Shown here: positions 45,975 to 56,344 of the stretch, piece by piece
Layout: each line of letters begins with the position of its first letter
How positions within the stretch are numbered: position 1 is the first letter of the stretch
Source of the DNA: Antiquaquibacter soli
GTDB taxonomy: Bacteria; Actinomycetota; Actinomycetes; Actinomycetales; Microbacteriaceae
Assembly: GCF_030580675.1 (NCBI RefSeq)
Contig: NZ_JAUQUB010000001.1
Coordinates: forward strand, 1,736,001 to 1,800,000
Reading direction: 5' to 3'
DNA length: 64,000 bases
Program-made: the position numbers and the translations under genes
The notes under the pieces: generated by a model
Told to the model about the DNA's origin: nothing
Database searches by the model: none
What the model saw: only the letters and a program-made list of their open reading frames with translations

Positions 45975-46751
45975 ATGCCCCACCCCCGCCACCGGTTCGA
46001 CCGGTTCCTCGACCTGCTCACCGCCACCGCGGCCGAGCGCGACGACATCGTCGGCCTCGCGGCGATGGGGTCGACCGCGGACCGTTCACGAGTGGACGAG
46101 TGGTCCGACCACGACTTCGCCCTCGTCACCGTGCCCGGTGCCGAGGACGGCTACCGCCACGACCTGTCGTGGCTTCCCGCCGCAGAGTCGATCGCGGCGA
46201 GCGTCGTCGAGCACCACGGGGGTGTGAAGGCGATCTACGACGACGGCCACGTGCTCGAGTTCGGCGTAACCGACCTCGCCGGGCTCGAGGGCTGGGCCGG
46301 CAACGCCGTCGACGTCCTCGTCGACAAGGGCGGCCTCGGCGAGGCAATCGACAGGATGCTCTCCCGCCCGCTCCCCTCGGGTCCGCGGGACGACCGAGCC
46401 GAGGCCACCCTCGTGCTCACCCAGGTGCTCATCGGGATGGGCCGGTACCGACGCGGCGAGGTGCTGAGCGCGGGTGAGAGCATCCGCTCCGAAGCGGTCG
46501 AGCACCTGCTGCGCGTGCTGGGGAACCGTCTCCCGGGCGACACCGCCCGGCTCGACACACTCGACCCGCGGCGACGCTTCGAGCTCGTGCATCCGGCGCT
46601 CGGAGCTCGGATCGCCGAGGCGCTGTCAGGTGACCTGGAGAGCGGGGCGCAGGAGCTGTTGCGTGTCACCGAAGAGCAGCTCGCGCCCGGGTGGGACGAG
46701 TTCCCTCACCGAGGGCTCGCAGCGGTGCGGGCCCGGCTCGGCTGGGGCTAG
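45975..46751 (+). CDS. nucleotidyltransferase-fold protein
   Basis: 258 residues. GLAAMGSTADRSRVDEWSDH followed by DFALVTV is the nucleotidyltransferase motif (GS...SDxDF) that holds two metal-binding Asp residues, as in aminoglycoside or lincosamide adenylyltransferases. The C-terminal half is helical. The substrate is unknown. The ATG at 45975 follows a clear AAGGAGAG site; an earlier start at 45933 has none. Divergent from the ROK operon and convergent with clpX. Confidence 0.75.
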   Translation: MPHPRHRFDRFLDLLTATAAERDDIVGLAAMGSTADRSRVDEWSDHDFALVTVPGAEDGYRHDLSWLPAAESIAASVVEHHGGVKAIYDDGHVLEFGVTDLAGLEGWAGNAVDVLVDKGGLGEAIDRMLSRPLPSGPRDDRAEATLVLTQVLIGMGRYRRGEVLSAGESIRSEAVEHLLRVLGNRLPGDTARLDTLDPRRRFELVHPALGARIAEALSGDLESGAQELLRVTEEQLAPGWDEFPHRGLAAVRARLGWG

Positions 46752-46765
46752 ACCGACCGGGAGGG

Positions 46766-48043
<1,278 letters not shown>

Positions 48044-48165
48044 GTCGTGTCCTCTCCCCAGCTTCCGCGCTTAGAGGTGCGCATACCCCGAGCCTAACCC
48101 GACTTTTCGGCGGGACCACGCACCCTGTCGAATCCCGCTCGGCGTGCCGCACTGTGGCACGATTG

Positions 48166-48180
48166 TCTACAAAACGTAGA
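48166..48180 (+). promoter_or_regulatory. inverted repeat upstream of the copper cluster
   Basis: TCTAC-AAAAC-GTAGA, eleven bases before the ATG at 48191. It lies where a repressor would block transcription and somewhat resembles TACA/TGTA sites of the CopY/BlaI family. Confidence 0.5.
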
Positions 48181-48190
48181 AAAGAGCGGG

Positions 48191-48760
48191 ATGAGCGCAC
48201 GCGCGTCGCGCGCCGGCCGGGGCTGGCTGGTCGCTTTCGCCGCCACCGTGGTGGCCGCGGTCTCGCACACTCTCGCGGCGGGCGTGCCGCCCACGGCGTT
48301 CGGTTTCGGAGCATCCCTCGTCCTCGCGGGCACGGCGAGCGCGCTCCTGAGCGGGCGTCGGCAGTCGCTGTGGCGGCTCACCGCCTCCGTGGCGATCAGC
48401 CAGGTGCTCTTCCACTCGCTCTTCAGCGGCATGGGCACCCCGACCGCGGCGGTGCACGGGCACTCGCTCGCCGCCGTCTCCCCGATCCACGACCACGCCG
48501 CCGCCGACATGTGGCTCGCGCACCTGCTCGCGGGCCTGGTCACAGTCGTGCTCCTGAGGCACGCCGAGTCCGCGGTGCTCGGGCTCGCGGCATCCCTCCG
48601 CCTCGCCGCGGGCCGGATGCTCGCGCTCCCCACCGCCGTCGAGCCGCTGCCCGCGCTGCCGCTCGTGCCCGGGACTCGCGCACTCCGCCCCCGCGCTCGC
48701 CTGCTCGACGCCACTCCGATGACGTACCGCGGCCCGCCCCGGGAGCTCCGCGCCGCCTGA
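48191..48760 (+). CDS. His-containing membrane protein of the copper cluster
   Basis: 189 residues with about four helices (13-34, 38-55, 60-80, 107-128). The loop between helices holds several His (AAVHGHSLAAVSPIHDHAAA) and could bind copper. The Arg/Pro-rich C-terminus is cytoplasmic. There is no named family. It lies upstream of ycnI- and copC-like genes on the same strand. Confidence 0.65.
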   Translation: MSARASRAGRGWLVAFAATVVAAVSHTLAAGVPPTAFGFGASLVLAGTASALLSGRRQSLWRLTASVAISQVLFHSLFSGMGTPTAAVHGHSLAAVSPIHDHAAADMWLAHLLAGLVTVVLLRHAESAVLGLAASLRLAAGRMLALPTAVEPLPALPLVPGTRALRPRARLLDATPMTYRGPPRELRAA

Positions 48761-48853
48761 GCGGCGCCCTCGACTCCCCCGGCCTCCGGCCAGCCGCGAA
48801 TCCGCGGCGCATTCTCGCGCGCTCGATCGCGCCCGTCATCGAAAGAAAGCCCT

Positions 48854-49534
48854 ATGAACAAGTTCCTCCTGTCCGCCTGTGCTATTCCGGCGGGCCTCGT
48901 CCTCGCCCTTGCCGTGCCCCTCTCGGCGAGCGCCCACGTCTCGGCATCGGCCACCTCGACCGCCGCGGGCTCGTACAGCGTCATCACGTTCAGCGTGCCC
49001 CACGGCTGCGACGGATCGCCGACCACGGCGATCACCATCGAGATCCCCGAGGGGATCGACACGGTCACCCCGACCGTCAACCCGAACTGGTCGATCTCTC
49101 GCGAGCTCGAGCCGCTCGAGGGTGCCGACGACGGCACGGAGCGGACGGCCTCCGTGACGTACACCGCCGCAACGCCGCTCGACGCGGACCTGAGAGACGC
49201 GTTCGAGCTGTCTCTCCGGCTCCCCGACGGGCAGCCGGGCGATACCGTCGAGTTCCCGGTCCTCCAGTCGTGCGTGGCGGGCGAGACCGTGTGGGATGGC
49301 GAGGAGGTCCCGATGATCGTTCTCACCGCCGCCGAAGCCGATGACCACGACGGCCACGACGCAGCAGTCGAGCACGCAGAGACCGACGAGGACGACGCGG
49401 CGGCCCCGGTGTCCGCGACCGCGGGCCCCGGCGACGACGTTCTCGCCCGGGTTCTCGGGGGACTCGGACTCGTGCTCGGTACGATCGGCCTCGTCCTCGG
49501 AATCTCGGCTCGTCGGAAGGCGGCACAGTCATGA
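48854..49534 (+). CDS. YcnI-like (DUF1775) copper-binding exported protein
   Basis: 226 residues. The signal peptide ends ASA, leaving His (HVSASA) as the mature N-terminus, the copper ligand of the YcnI family; a conserved Trp (NPNWS) is present. After the domain are a His/Asp-rich linker (DDHDGHD) and a C-terminal membrane helix with a basic end. It probably binds Cu(II) at the outer face of the membrane. The stop overlaps the CopC start by four bases. Confidence 0.9.
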   Translation: MNKFLLSACAIPAGLVLALAVPLSASAHVSASATSTAAGSYSVITFSVPHGCDGSPTTAITIEIPEGIDTVTPTVNPNWSISRELEPLEGADDGTERTASVTYTAATPLDADLRDAFELSLRLPDGQPGDTVEFPVLQSCVAGETVWDGEEVPMIVLTAAEADDHDGHDAAVEHAETDEDDAAAPVSATAGPGDDVLARVLGGLGLVLGTIGLVLGISARRKAAQS

Positions 49535-50214
49535 CCCGCTCGACCCTCGCGCGCCGCGCGGCCCTCGCCGGCGCGGTGGCCCTCGTCGCGGCATCCGTCG
49601 CCGTCGCACTCCCGGCGAGCGCGCACAGCTACCTCGTCTCATCGACGCCCGGCGACGGCGAGGTGCTCGCGACACTGCCCGCGCAGTTCTCGGTGACCGC
49701 GAACGAGCCGTTGCTCGATCTCTCGGGCGACGCGAGCGGCTTCGCCATCCAGGTCGTGGACGCGGCGGGAGCGTTCTACGGCGACGGCTGCTTCGTCGTC
49801 TCCGGCTCGACCCTCTCGATGGGCGCGAGCCTCGGCGCTCCCGGCGATTACCGCATGTACTGGCAGGTGATCTCCGACGACGGGCACCCGGTGTCCGGCG
49901 AACTCGCGTTCTCCTGGACGGGCACGGGCGAGGCGACGGGACTCGCATCCCCTCCGGTGTGCGGACAGGATGCCGAACCCGAGCCCACCCCGACGGCGGA
50001 GCCCACGACGGCTCCCGAACCCGAGCCGAGTGCGACAGCCGCCCCGGTCGACGAGAATGAGGGCGTGCCCCTCGACTTCACCACCATCGGCCTGAGCGTG
50101 CTCGCGCTCCTCGGCGCCGTCGCCGTCATCCTCCTCGCGGTGCGCGCTCTGCGCGGAATGGGCAAGAGCTCAGACCGTGACGACGACAACTGGAACGCTC
50201 CGCCCTCGAGCTGA
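49531..50214 (+). CDS. CopC domain copper-binding protein
   Basis: 227 residues. The signal peptide ends ASA and the mature protein starts at H32 (HSYLVSSTPGDGEVL), the N-terminal Cu(II) ligand; the second site residues are in ISDDGHPVSG. A Pro/Thr/Glu linker and a C-terminal helix follow. No CopD is fused or adjacent, so copper import by this locus is not shown; buffering or delivery is likely. Confidence 0.92.
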   Translation: MTRSTLARRAALAGAVALVAASVAVALPASAHSYLVSSTPGDGEVLATLPAQFSVTANEPLLDLSGDASGFAIQVVDAAGAFYGDGCFVVSGSTLSMGASLGAPGDYRMYWQVISDDGHPVSGELAFSWTGTGEATGLASPPVCGQDAEPEPTPTAEPTTAPEPEPSATAAPVDENEGVPLDFTTIGLSVLALLGAVAVILLAVRALRGMGKSSDRDDDNWNAPPSS

Positions 50215-50229
50215 TCGCGTCGAACGACG

Positions 50230-50261
50230 GAGGGCCGCATCCCCGACGGGATGCGGCCCTC
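50230..50261. terminator. bidirectional terminator between copC-like gene and clpP2
   Basis: Perfect 14-bp arms (50230-50243 and 50248-50261) with loop CGAC, between two convergent genes. The arms contain GGATGC/GCATCC. Confidence 0.85.
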
Positions 50262-50278
50262 TCGCGTTCGTGCGCGGA

Positions 50279-50941
50279 CTACTTCGCGGTGATCGCCGCC
50301 GGGGCGTTCTTGCGCGTCGTCAGAACCTGGTCGATGAGCCCGTACTCGACGGCCTCCTCCGCGCCCAGGATCTTGTCGCGCTCGATGTCCTTGTTGACCT
50401 GCTCGATGGTGCGGTTCGAGTGGCGCGCGAGCGTCTCCTCGAGCCACGTGCGCATGCGCAGCACCTCGTTGGCCTGGATCTCGATGTCCGAGGCCTGACC
50501 GCCACCCTGACCCTGGATCGCCGGCTGGTGAATGAGGATGCGGGCGTTCGGCAGCGCGAGTCGCTTGCCCTGCGTGCCGCCGGCGGTGATGACGGCCGCA
50601 GCCGACGCCGCCTGGCCGAGCACGACCGTCTGGATCTGCGGACGGATGTACTGCATCGTGTCGTAGATCGCCGTCATCGCGGTGAACGAGCCACCGGGCG
50701 AGTTGATGTACATGACGATGTCGCGGTCGGGGTCCTGGCTCTCGAGCACGAGGAGCTGGGCCATGACGTCGTCCGCTGACGCGTCGTCGACCTGCACGCC
50801 GAGGAAGATGATGCGGTCCTCGAAGAGCTTCGCGTAGGGGTCCTGGCGCTTGTAGCCGTAGGCCGTGCGCTCCTCGAAGGAGGGCAGGATGTAGCGCGAG
50901 GACGGAAGGTTTCCGGCAGCGCGGAAGGTGGGGGTTTCCAT
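50279..50941 (-). CDS. clpP2: ATP-dependent Clp protease proteolytic subunit ClpP2
   Basis: 220 residues. The catalytic triad is S113 (GQAASAAAV), H138 (ILIHQPA) and D185 (NKDIERD). It has the longer N-terminus (SSRYILPSFEERTAYGYK) that marks actinobacterial ClpP2. With ClpP1 it forms the mixed 14-mer degraded-protein chamber served by ClpX. It lies 20 bases after clpP1 in the same operon. Confidence 0.96.
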   Translation of the reverse strand: METPTFRAAGNLPSSRYILPSFEERTAYGYKRQDPYAKLFEDRIIFLGVQVDDASADDVMAQLLVLESQDPDRDIVMYINSPGGSFTAMTAIYDTMQYIRPQIQTVVLGQAASAAAVITAGGTQGKRLALPNARILIHQPAIQGQGGGQASDIEIQANEVLRMRTWLEETLARHSNRTIEQVNKDIERDKILGAEEAVEYGLIDQVLTTRKNAPAAITAK

Positions 50942-50961
50942 GGGTTCCTGTTCTCCTGTGA

Positions 50962-51555
50962 CTACTTGTTCGTCGACTCGCCGGCGGTGACCTCGGCCAC
51001 GTCGATCGCGGTCTCGCGGATGTGGTCGACGAAGCCGTACTCGAGTGCCTCCTGGGCGGTGAACCAGCGGTCGCGGTCGCCGTCCTCGTTGACCTGCTCG
51101 ACCGTCTTGCCGGTCGCTGCCGCGGTGATCTCCGCGAGGCGGCGCTTCATGTCGAGGATGAGCTGCGCCTGGGTCTGGATGTCGCTCGCGGTTCCACCGA
51201 ACCCGCCGTGCGGCTGGTGCAGCAGCACGCGGGCGTTCGGGGTGATGAACCGCTTGCCCTTGGTGCCCGCGGTCAGCAGGAGCTGGCCCATCGAGGCCGC
51301 CATGCCGATGCCGACGGTGACGATGTCGTTCGGCACGAACTGCATCGTGTCGTAGATCGCCATGCCCGCGGTGATCGATCCACCGGGAGAGTTGATGTAG
51401 AGGGAGATGTCACGCTTCGGGTCCTCCGCCGCGAGCAGCAGCAGCTTCGCCGCGATCTCGTTCGCGTTCTCGTCGCGGACCTCCGACCCGAGCCAAATGA
51501 TGCGGTCCTTCAACAGCCTGTCGAAGACAGATGAGACCAGTGCCGGTTCGGCCAT
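50962..51555 (-). CDS. clpP1: ATP-dependent Clp protease proteolytic subunit ClpP1
   Basis: 197 residues. S88 (GMAASMGQ), H113 (LLHQPHGG) and D158 (NEDGDRD) form the catalytic triad. It is the first gene of clpP1-clpP2. A TAGATT in GGATAGATTCG upstream is a likely -10 box and the leader is about 40 bases. The TPR gene is divergent. Confidence 0.96.
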   Translation of the reverse strand: MAEPALVSSVFDRLLKDRIIWLGSEVRDENANEIAAKLLLLAAEDPKRDISLYINSPGGSITAGMAIYDTMQFVPNDIVTVGIGMAASMGQLLLTAGTKGKRFITPNARVLLHQPHGGFGGTASDIQTQAQLILDMKRRLAEITAAATGKTVEQVNEDGDRDRWFTAQEALEYGFVDHIRETAIDVAEVTAGESTNK

Positions 51556-51648
51556 GTGATGCGCTCCATTCAGTTATCGCTTGCCCACGAATCTATCCGA
51601 GCGCGTGCGGCCGTATCGGGCTGTTCGCCCTGGGCAGAGTCGCGCGTC

Positions 51649-51654
51649 TAACCT
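51649..51654 (+). promoter_or_regulatory. -10 box of a leaderless promoter (TPR gene)
   Basis: TAACCT, seven bases, GTG at 51662. Confidence 0.6.
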
Positions 51655-51661
51655 GTCTGAC

Positions 51662-52153
51662 GTGACCGACGACTGGTATGCCCGCGTGAGCGCCGTATGG
51701 GCCTCCGCGAGCGAGATGGCCGACCTCGATGTGCTCGCCGCAATCGACGAGCTCGTCGCCGAACGCGACCCGGACGACCCGGCCGCGCTCTTCGAGGCCG
51801 CGTCGGCACGCGACTACGCCGACCTCGAGACGGAGGCGGAGCCGCTCTACCGGCGCGCGATCGACGCCGGCCTCGACGACGCCACCCTTCCCCGCGCCGT
51901 CATCCAGCTCGCGAGCACCCTGCGCAACTTGGGTCGACCCGAGGAGGCGGTGCGGATGCTCGAGCAGCAGCTGCACGAGCATCCCGGCGACGAGTGGACG
52001 GGCCCGACGGCGGCCTTCCTGGCGCTCGCCCTCGCGAGCCGCGGGGACGAGCGGGACGCGGCATCCGTCGCCCTCGCCGCCCTCGCCGACTACCTGCCGG
52101 TGTACGGCAACTCGGTGCGCGCCTACGCCGTCGAACTCGCGGCACGCGGATAG
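51662..52153 (+). CDS. TPR-like protein
   Basis: 163 residues, helical. Repeats such as AEPLYRRAIDAGLD and AVIQLASTLRNLGRPEEAVR fit tetratricopeptide pairs; the actinobacterial relatives carry DUF5344-free short TPR modules of unknown role. The GTG at 51662 follows TAACCT by seven bases, which decides it over upstream in-frame starts. It is inserted on the plus strand between clpP1 and tig. Confidence 0.75.
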   Translation: MTDDWYARVSAVWASASEMADLDVLAAIDELVAERDPDDPAALFEAASARDYADLETEAEPLYRRAIDAGLDDATLPRAVIQLASTLRNLGRPEEAVRMLEQQLHEHPGDEWTGPTAAFLALALASRGDERDAASVALAALADYLPVYGNSVRAYAVELAARG

Positions 52154-52194
52154 CGCAACCGCCCGATGTCGGCGGCCGGGGGCACCATGGAGTC

Positions 52195-52359
52195 ATGGCA
52201 GACATCGACATTCGCGAGCTCCGGGCCTACGAGCCGTACTGCGCCGACTGCGGCGAGTCCGGCCCCATCGAGACGAGCGCGTTCCTCGCCTTCGCGTGGG
52301 AGCAAGCGCACGACTGCGCGACGGCCGCAGCGAGCGCGGAGGTCGCCCAGGCGAGCTAG
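52195..52359 (+). CDS. small CxxC protein
   Basis: 54 residues: MADIDIRELRAYEPYCADCG then ESGPIETSAFLAFAWEQ and a Cys near residue 41 (HDCATAA). CxxC plus a distant Cys could bind a metal. No family is recognised. The ATG has GGAG six bases upstream. Codon use is normal for the genome. Confidence 0.65.
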   Translation: MADIDIRELRAYEPYCADCGESGPIETSAFLAFAWEQAHDCATAAASAEVAQAS

Positions 52360-52381
52360 CGCCGAGCTCCGACGACAGCAC

Positions 52382-52417
52382 GAGGCCCGCGCATCCCCTC
52401 CAGGATGCGCGGGCCTC
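52382..52417. terminator. terminator between the CxxC gene and tig
   Basis: Perfect 15-bp arms (52382-52396 and 52403-52417) with a six-base loop CCTCCA, between convergent genes. The arms include GCATCC/GGATGC. Confidence 0.88.
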
Positions 52418-52434
52418 GTCGTGATCGGAGCGAG

Positions 52435-53844
52435 CTACTTGTGGTCGTGACCGTAGTGCTCGTGGCCGGGCTTGCGCCCGTGCGAGTCCTTCGCACCGCC
52501 GTGGTCGTGGTCATCGCCCTGACCCTCGAAGTCGGCCGCAGTGACCTCGTCGCCGCCGGCCTGGCCGACGATCGCGTCGGTGAAGGCGGTGACGTCGACG
52601 GCCTTGCCCTTGGTGTCGACGACCTTCGCCTTCGACAGCACCACGGCGAGCGCCTTGACACGCGCGACCTCGGCGACCATGCCCGGGATCTGGCCGTTGC
52701 TGCTGAGCACCTGGATGAACTCGCTCGGCTCCATGCCGTACTGGGCGGCGCCCTGCACGAGGTAGCTCGTGAGCTCGTTCTGGCTGACCTTGATCTCCTC
52801 GGCCTCGACGATCGAGTCGAGCAGGATCTGCGAGCGGAACGTCTTCTCGCTCGACTCCGTCACCTCGGCGCGGTGCACGTCGTCGTCGAGGCGGTTCTCG
52901 TTCTCGAGGTGGCGGTGGACCTCGTCCTCGACGAGCTTCGCGGGAACGGGGATGTCGACCTTCTTGAGCAGCTCGTCGACGATCTGGTCGCGCGCCTGAG
53001 CGCCCTGCCCGAACACCTTCGACTTCTCGACCTGCTCCTTGATATCGGCCTTGAGCTCCTTGATCGTGTCGAACTGGCTCGCGATCTGGGCGAAGTCGTC
53101 ATCGGCCTCGGGCAGCTCCCGCTCCTTCACCGCGAGCAGGCTCACGGTGATGAGCGCACTCTCGCCCTCGTGGTCGCCGCCGAGGAGGGTCGACTCGAAG
53201 GTCGTGGTCTCGCCGGCGCTGAGGCCGTCGAGGGCCTCGTCGATGCCCTCGATGAGCTCGCCCGAGCCGACCTCGTAGGAGATGCTCGATGCGGAGTCGA
53301 CCTCCGTGTCGCCGATCGAGGCGGTGAGGTCGAGCTGGGCGAAATCGCCCGTCTTGGCCGGGCGATCCACCGTCTTGAGGGTGCCGAAGCGGCTGCGGAG
53401 GTTGTCGAGCTCGTCCTTGACGTCGTCGGCAGAGACCTCGACCGGGTCGACCGTGAGGGTGAGCTTGTCGTAGGCGGGGAGGGTGAACTCGGGGCGCACG
53501 TCGACCTCGACGGCGACGACGAGGTCGCCCGAGAAGTCCTTGACCTCGGGCCACGTGGTGATGTCGGCCTCAGGGCGGCCGAGCACACGGATCTTCTCCT
53601 CGGAGACGGCCTGGCGGTAGAACTTGTCGAGGCCGTCGCTCACGGCGTGGTTCAGCACCTCCTCGCGACCGACGCGCTGGTCGATGAGCTGCGGCGGCAC
53701 CTTGCCCTTGCGGAAGCCGGGGATGTTCACCTGCTGGGCGATGTGCTCGTAGGCGTGCTTGATGCTCGGCTGCAGCTCCTCAGGGCTGACCGAGATGTTG
53801 AGCTTGACGCGCGTGGGGCTCAGCTTCTCAACAGTGGTCTTCAC
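52435..53844 (-). CDS. tig: trigger factor with His-rich C-terminus
   Basis: 469 residues. The ribosome-binding signature is [13 protein letters not shown], followed by the FKBP-type PPIase domain ([15 protein letters not shown]) and the C-terminal chaperone arms. It acts on nascent chains and has peptidyl-prolyl isomerase activity. The last 25 residues are His-rich ([16 protein letters not shown]), an extension not in the E. coli protein. The GTG at 53844 has AGGAG nine bases upstream. It precedes clpP1 in the same direction, though two plus-strand genes lie between. Confidence 0.95.
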   Translation of the reverse strand: MKTTVEKLSPTRVKLNISVSPEELQPSIKHAYEHIAQQVNIPGFRKGKVPPQLIDQRVGREEVLNHAVSDGLDKFYRQAVSEEKIRVLGRPEADITTWPEVKDFSGDLVVAVEVDVRPEFTLPAYDKLTLTVDPVEVSADDVKDELDNLRSRFGTLKTVDRPAKTGDFAQLDLTASIGDTEVDSASSISYEVGSGELIEGIDEALDGLSAGETTTFESTLLGGDHEGESALITVSLLAVKERELPEADDDFAQIASQFDTIKELKADIKEQVEKSKVFGQGAQARDQIVDELLKKVDIPVPAKLVEDEVHRHLENENRLDDDVHRAEVTESSEKTFRSQILLDSIVEAEEIKVSQNELTSYLVQGAAQYGMEPSEFIQVLSSNGQIPGMVAEVARVKALAVVLSKAKVVDTKGKAVDVTAFTDAIVGQAGGDEVTAADFEGQGDDHDHGGAKDSHGRKPGHEHYGHDHK

Positions 53845-53880
53845 GACGTGGTTCTCCTGGTGTTGTGTGGGCAAAGATTG

Positions 53881-53954
53881 TCGGGGCGACAGGATTTGAA
53901 CCTGCGACCTCTCGGTCCCAAACCGAGCGCTCTACCAAGCTGAGCTACGCCCCG
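53881..53954 (-). tRNA. tRNA-Pro (TGG)
   Basis: A 74-base cloverleaf: acceptor CGGGGCG paired with CGCCCCG plus A, D-arm GCTCAGCTTGGTAGAGC, anticodon stem CTCGG/CCGAG with loop TTTGGGA (anticodon TGG), and T-loop GGTTCAAATCC. CCA is not encoded. Confidence 0.97.
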
Positions 53955-54027
53955 CGCGAGCGCGAGCAAGGTGGGTCCAACCGACCAAGCATAGCTTGGA
54001 AGAAGGCGGCCCTCACTGACAGTCGGT

Positions 54028-55917
54028 TCAGCCCTCGGCGAGCACGATGATCTTGTCGGACGCGGAGAATCGCGTCACCTCGGCCTTGCGGGGGTTCACG
54101 ACCACGCCGTAGCCCTTGTCGCTCGAGTGGGCGAACTCCTCGATGCGGTAGCCGATCGCCGTCTCCCCTCGCCGCCGAGCCGCCTCGAGCACGGTGTAGA
54201 AGTCGACGGATGCCCCGTCGGCGACGTACAGATCCGCGGGACGGAGGTAGATCTCGCTGCCCACGCTCGAGAAGAGCTGGTCGAACACCTCGGTGAGGCG
54301 CTTGTTCTCGGAGACCTGCGACAGCATCAGGCTGATGAGCTTGTCGCTCACGATGAAGTCATCGGCGTTGGTGACCTCGGCGATCTCTCGGTTCCGGTCG
54401 TCGAGCATCTCGCTGACGATGTTCAGATCCACGCCGGTCTTCTCCTCGATGTCGCGCAGCTGGAGGAGAGTGATGAGGGTCTTGCCATCCGCGCGCTGGG
54501 TGTCGAGCAGCTCCTTGTAGGCGAGCACGATGATGTGGTCGAAGGATGCCACGTCGATGCGGTCGAGGAGCGTCCGGCTCGTGGCATCCCCGCGAGTGAA
54601 CTCGACGGAGAGGTTGGCGAAGTCGGGGAGCTCGGGCCAATCCACGTCGGCGACGAGCGCCACCACCGAGCCAGGGGCGACGTACTCGTCGAGCTCCCTC
54701 AGCATTGCGGCGAGCCCCGCGTTGTAGCCGAGCACGAGCGTGCGCTCGGGCCGGGGGGTCTCCGCCTTGGAGGTGCTGACAGCGGAGGCATCCGGAGTGC
54801 CGGGCGCGCTCGTGGCGATGACGCTGTCGTCCTCGGCGATCACGATGAGCTGGTCCCCCGCCTCGTAACGGGCCTCGTCGGCCGGGTTGAGCATGACCTC
54901 GCCGCCCTTGACCATTCCCATGACGGCGCACGACGCGAAGGCGAGCTGGGTCTCGAAGTAGCTGCGCCCGTAGAGACTCGGCTGCTCGGTGAAGTAGATC
55001 TCGTCGCCGTCGAAGTCGAGCAGCTCGGAGTAGACGACGCTCAGCCCGCTCTGCCGGCAGCTCTGCACCGTAATGCGGCCGATGAGCTCGTCGCCGAGCA
55101 CCCAGTGCGCCTCGCGACCGCCGATCAGTCGCGCCGCCTCCAGCGCCGACGGATGCTCCAGCTCCCCCACGATGTGGTACGGCTCGGCGCGGCGACGCGG
55201 GTTGTTCGTCAGGGCCAGGGCGGACTTGAGAACGTCGGCGTCGCCATCCGGGCTGCCCTCGGGCGCGACGATGATGATGCTGCGGGCCGCGTTGGGGTTG
55301 GCGATCTCGAGGTCGGTGAGGTTCATCGGGTCGCCCGTGCGGCAGATGACCTTGGTCTTGCCGGTGGAGCCGACCTCCGCCTTGATCTCGTCCTCCATCT
55401 CGACCTTGTCCTTGTCGGCGAGCACGACGATGACGGGGCGGGTGCGCGACTCGTTCGCGATCACGATCTCGCTGATGATCGGGAAGACCTTGCTGCTCCA
55501 ACCGAGGATCAGGGTGTAGTCCTTCTCGAGCACGCGGGAGCGGCCCTTGCGCAACTCCTCGACCTTCGAGTCGAACGCGCCCGAGACGATGCCGATGAGG
55601 CTCGCCACGATGATGAGTCCGCCGATCGTGATGATGAGCATGAGGATGCGGAACAGCCAGCCCTGGTCGCCGCCCATCGTTCCCGGGTCGAGGGTGCGCA
55701 TGAGACCGCCCCAGAACACGTCCCACGGGGTGAAGTCCTCGCCGAACTGGTTGTACTTGTCCGGGAGCAGCCAGAGCACGAGCACGGTGACGCCGCCGAC
55801 GACCGCGACGAGCAGCACCGTCGCGATGCCCAGGAGGGCCATGAGCGCGATCGTGCCGCGCGACATCCAGTTGTCGAACCAATAGCGGAATCGCTCCGCG
55901 AAGCTGGGCTTGTCCAT
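54028..55917 (-). CDS. CASTOR/POLLUX-like ion channel with RCK-type NAD-binding domains
   Basis: 629 residues. Two membrane helices (about 22-50 and 85-112) flank a pore-like segment, and two large cytoplasmic Rossmann-like domains follow (TLILGWSSKVFPIISEI and TLVLGYNAGLAAMLREL). This layout matches the CASTOR/POLLUX/DMI1 family, channels for K+ or Ca2+ in plants; the bacterial role is unknown. The ATG at 55917 has GAGGAA upstream; a longer reading from 55986 is unlikely. Confidence 0.85.
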   Translation of the reverse strand: MDKPSFAERFRYWFDNWMSRGTIALMALLGIATVLLVAVVGGVTVLVLWLLPDKYNQFGEDFTPWDVFWGGLMRTLDPGTMGGDQGWLFRILMLIITIGGLIIVASLIGIVSGAFDSKVEELRKGRSRVLEKDYTLILGWSSKVFPIISEIVIANESRTRPVIVVLADKDKVEMEDEIKAEVGSTGKTKVICRTGDPMNLTDLEIANPNAARSIIIVAPEGSPDGDADVLKSALALTNNPRRRAEPYHIVGELEHPSALEAARLIGGREAHWVLGDELIGRITVQSCRQSGLSVVYSELLDFDGDEIYFTEQPSLYGRSYFETQLAFASCAVMGMVKGGEVMLNPADEARYEAGDQLIVIAEDDSVIATSAPGTPDASAVSTSKAETPRPERTLVLGYNAGLAAMLRELDEYVAPGSVVALVADVDWPELPDFANLSVEFTRGDATSRTLLDRIDVASFDHIIVLAYKELLDTQRADGKTLITLLQLRDIEEKTGVDLNIVSEMLDDRNREIAEVTNADDFIVSDKLISLMLSQVSENKRLTEVFDQLFSSVGSEIYLRPADLYVADGASVDFYTVLEAARRRGETAIGYRIEEFAHSSDKGYGVVVNPRKAEVTRFSASDKIIVLAEG

Positions 55918-56027
55918 CGGGTTTTCCTCGTCGTACAGAAGTGTGCGACTAAGAATGGCAGAAGGGGTGACCGGCCCGTGACCCAACTTCGGGTAGAGTT
56001 CTACCCGCGCGGTCTCGAGCCGCTCAC

Positions 56028-56098
56028 GGGGATGTAGCTCAATGGTAGAGCCTCAGTCTTCCAAACTGATTACGCGGGTTCGATTCCCGTCATCCCCT
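56028..56098 (+). tRNA. tRNA-Gly (TCC)
   Basis: 71 bases: acceptor GGGGATG with CATCCCC plus T, D-arm GCTCAATGGTAGAGC, anticodon stem TCAGT/ACTGA with loop CTTCCAA (anticodon TCC) and T-loop GGTTCGATTCC. CCA is not encoded. Its 3' half is repeated downstream, as for an integration site. Confidence 0.97.
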
Positions 56099-56099
56099 C
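56053..56099 (+). repeat. left att-like site (3' half of tRNA-Gly)
   Basis: From the anticodon stem to the end of the tRNA. The 46 bases match the copy at 60953 at 39 positions. Confidence 0.6.
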
Positions 56100-56100
56100 T

Positions 56101-56144
56101 CATGCGAAGAGCGCCTGTCCGCCAGGATGGGCGCTCTTCGCATG
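56101..56144 (+). terminator. terminator after tRNA-Gly
   Basis: Perfect 15-bp arms (56101-56115 and 56130-56144) around a 14-base loop, directly after the tRNA. Confidence 0.8.
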
Positions 56145-56344
56145 TACTGCTGGTGCTGCGAATCGAATGGGCCCCCGCTGAGCAGTCCGGACGGGCGCGC
56201 AGCGCTCGGTCGGCGGCTCAGTAGGGGATCCCGTCATCCCCTCCGAATCTCGCTCAACAGCCCTTGTCCTATCCCGGCCGCTTGCGCGACTCGAGCTGAC
56301 GCGAGACGCCCTGCCTCCTGCACAAGATGCCTAGTACTCAAGGG
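56145..56344. other. non-coding start of the island
   Basis: 200 bases without a supported gene. It includes the 15-bp exact repeat of the tRNA end at 56229-56243. Confidence 0.5.
56229..56243 (+). repeat. short exact copy of the tRNA-Gly 3' end
   Basis: TCCCGTCATCCCCTC is identical to 56085-56099 across the tRNA end. It is probably the scar of an earlier insertion or excision. Confidence 0.6.
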
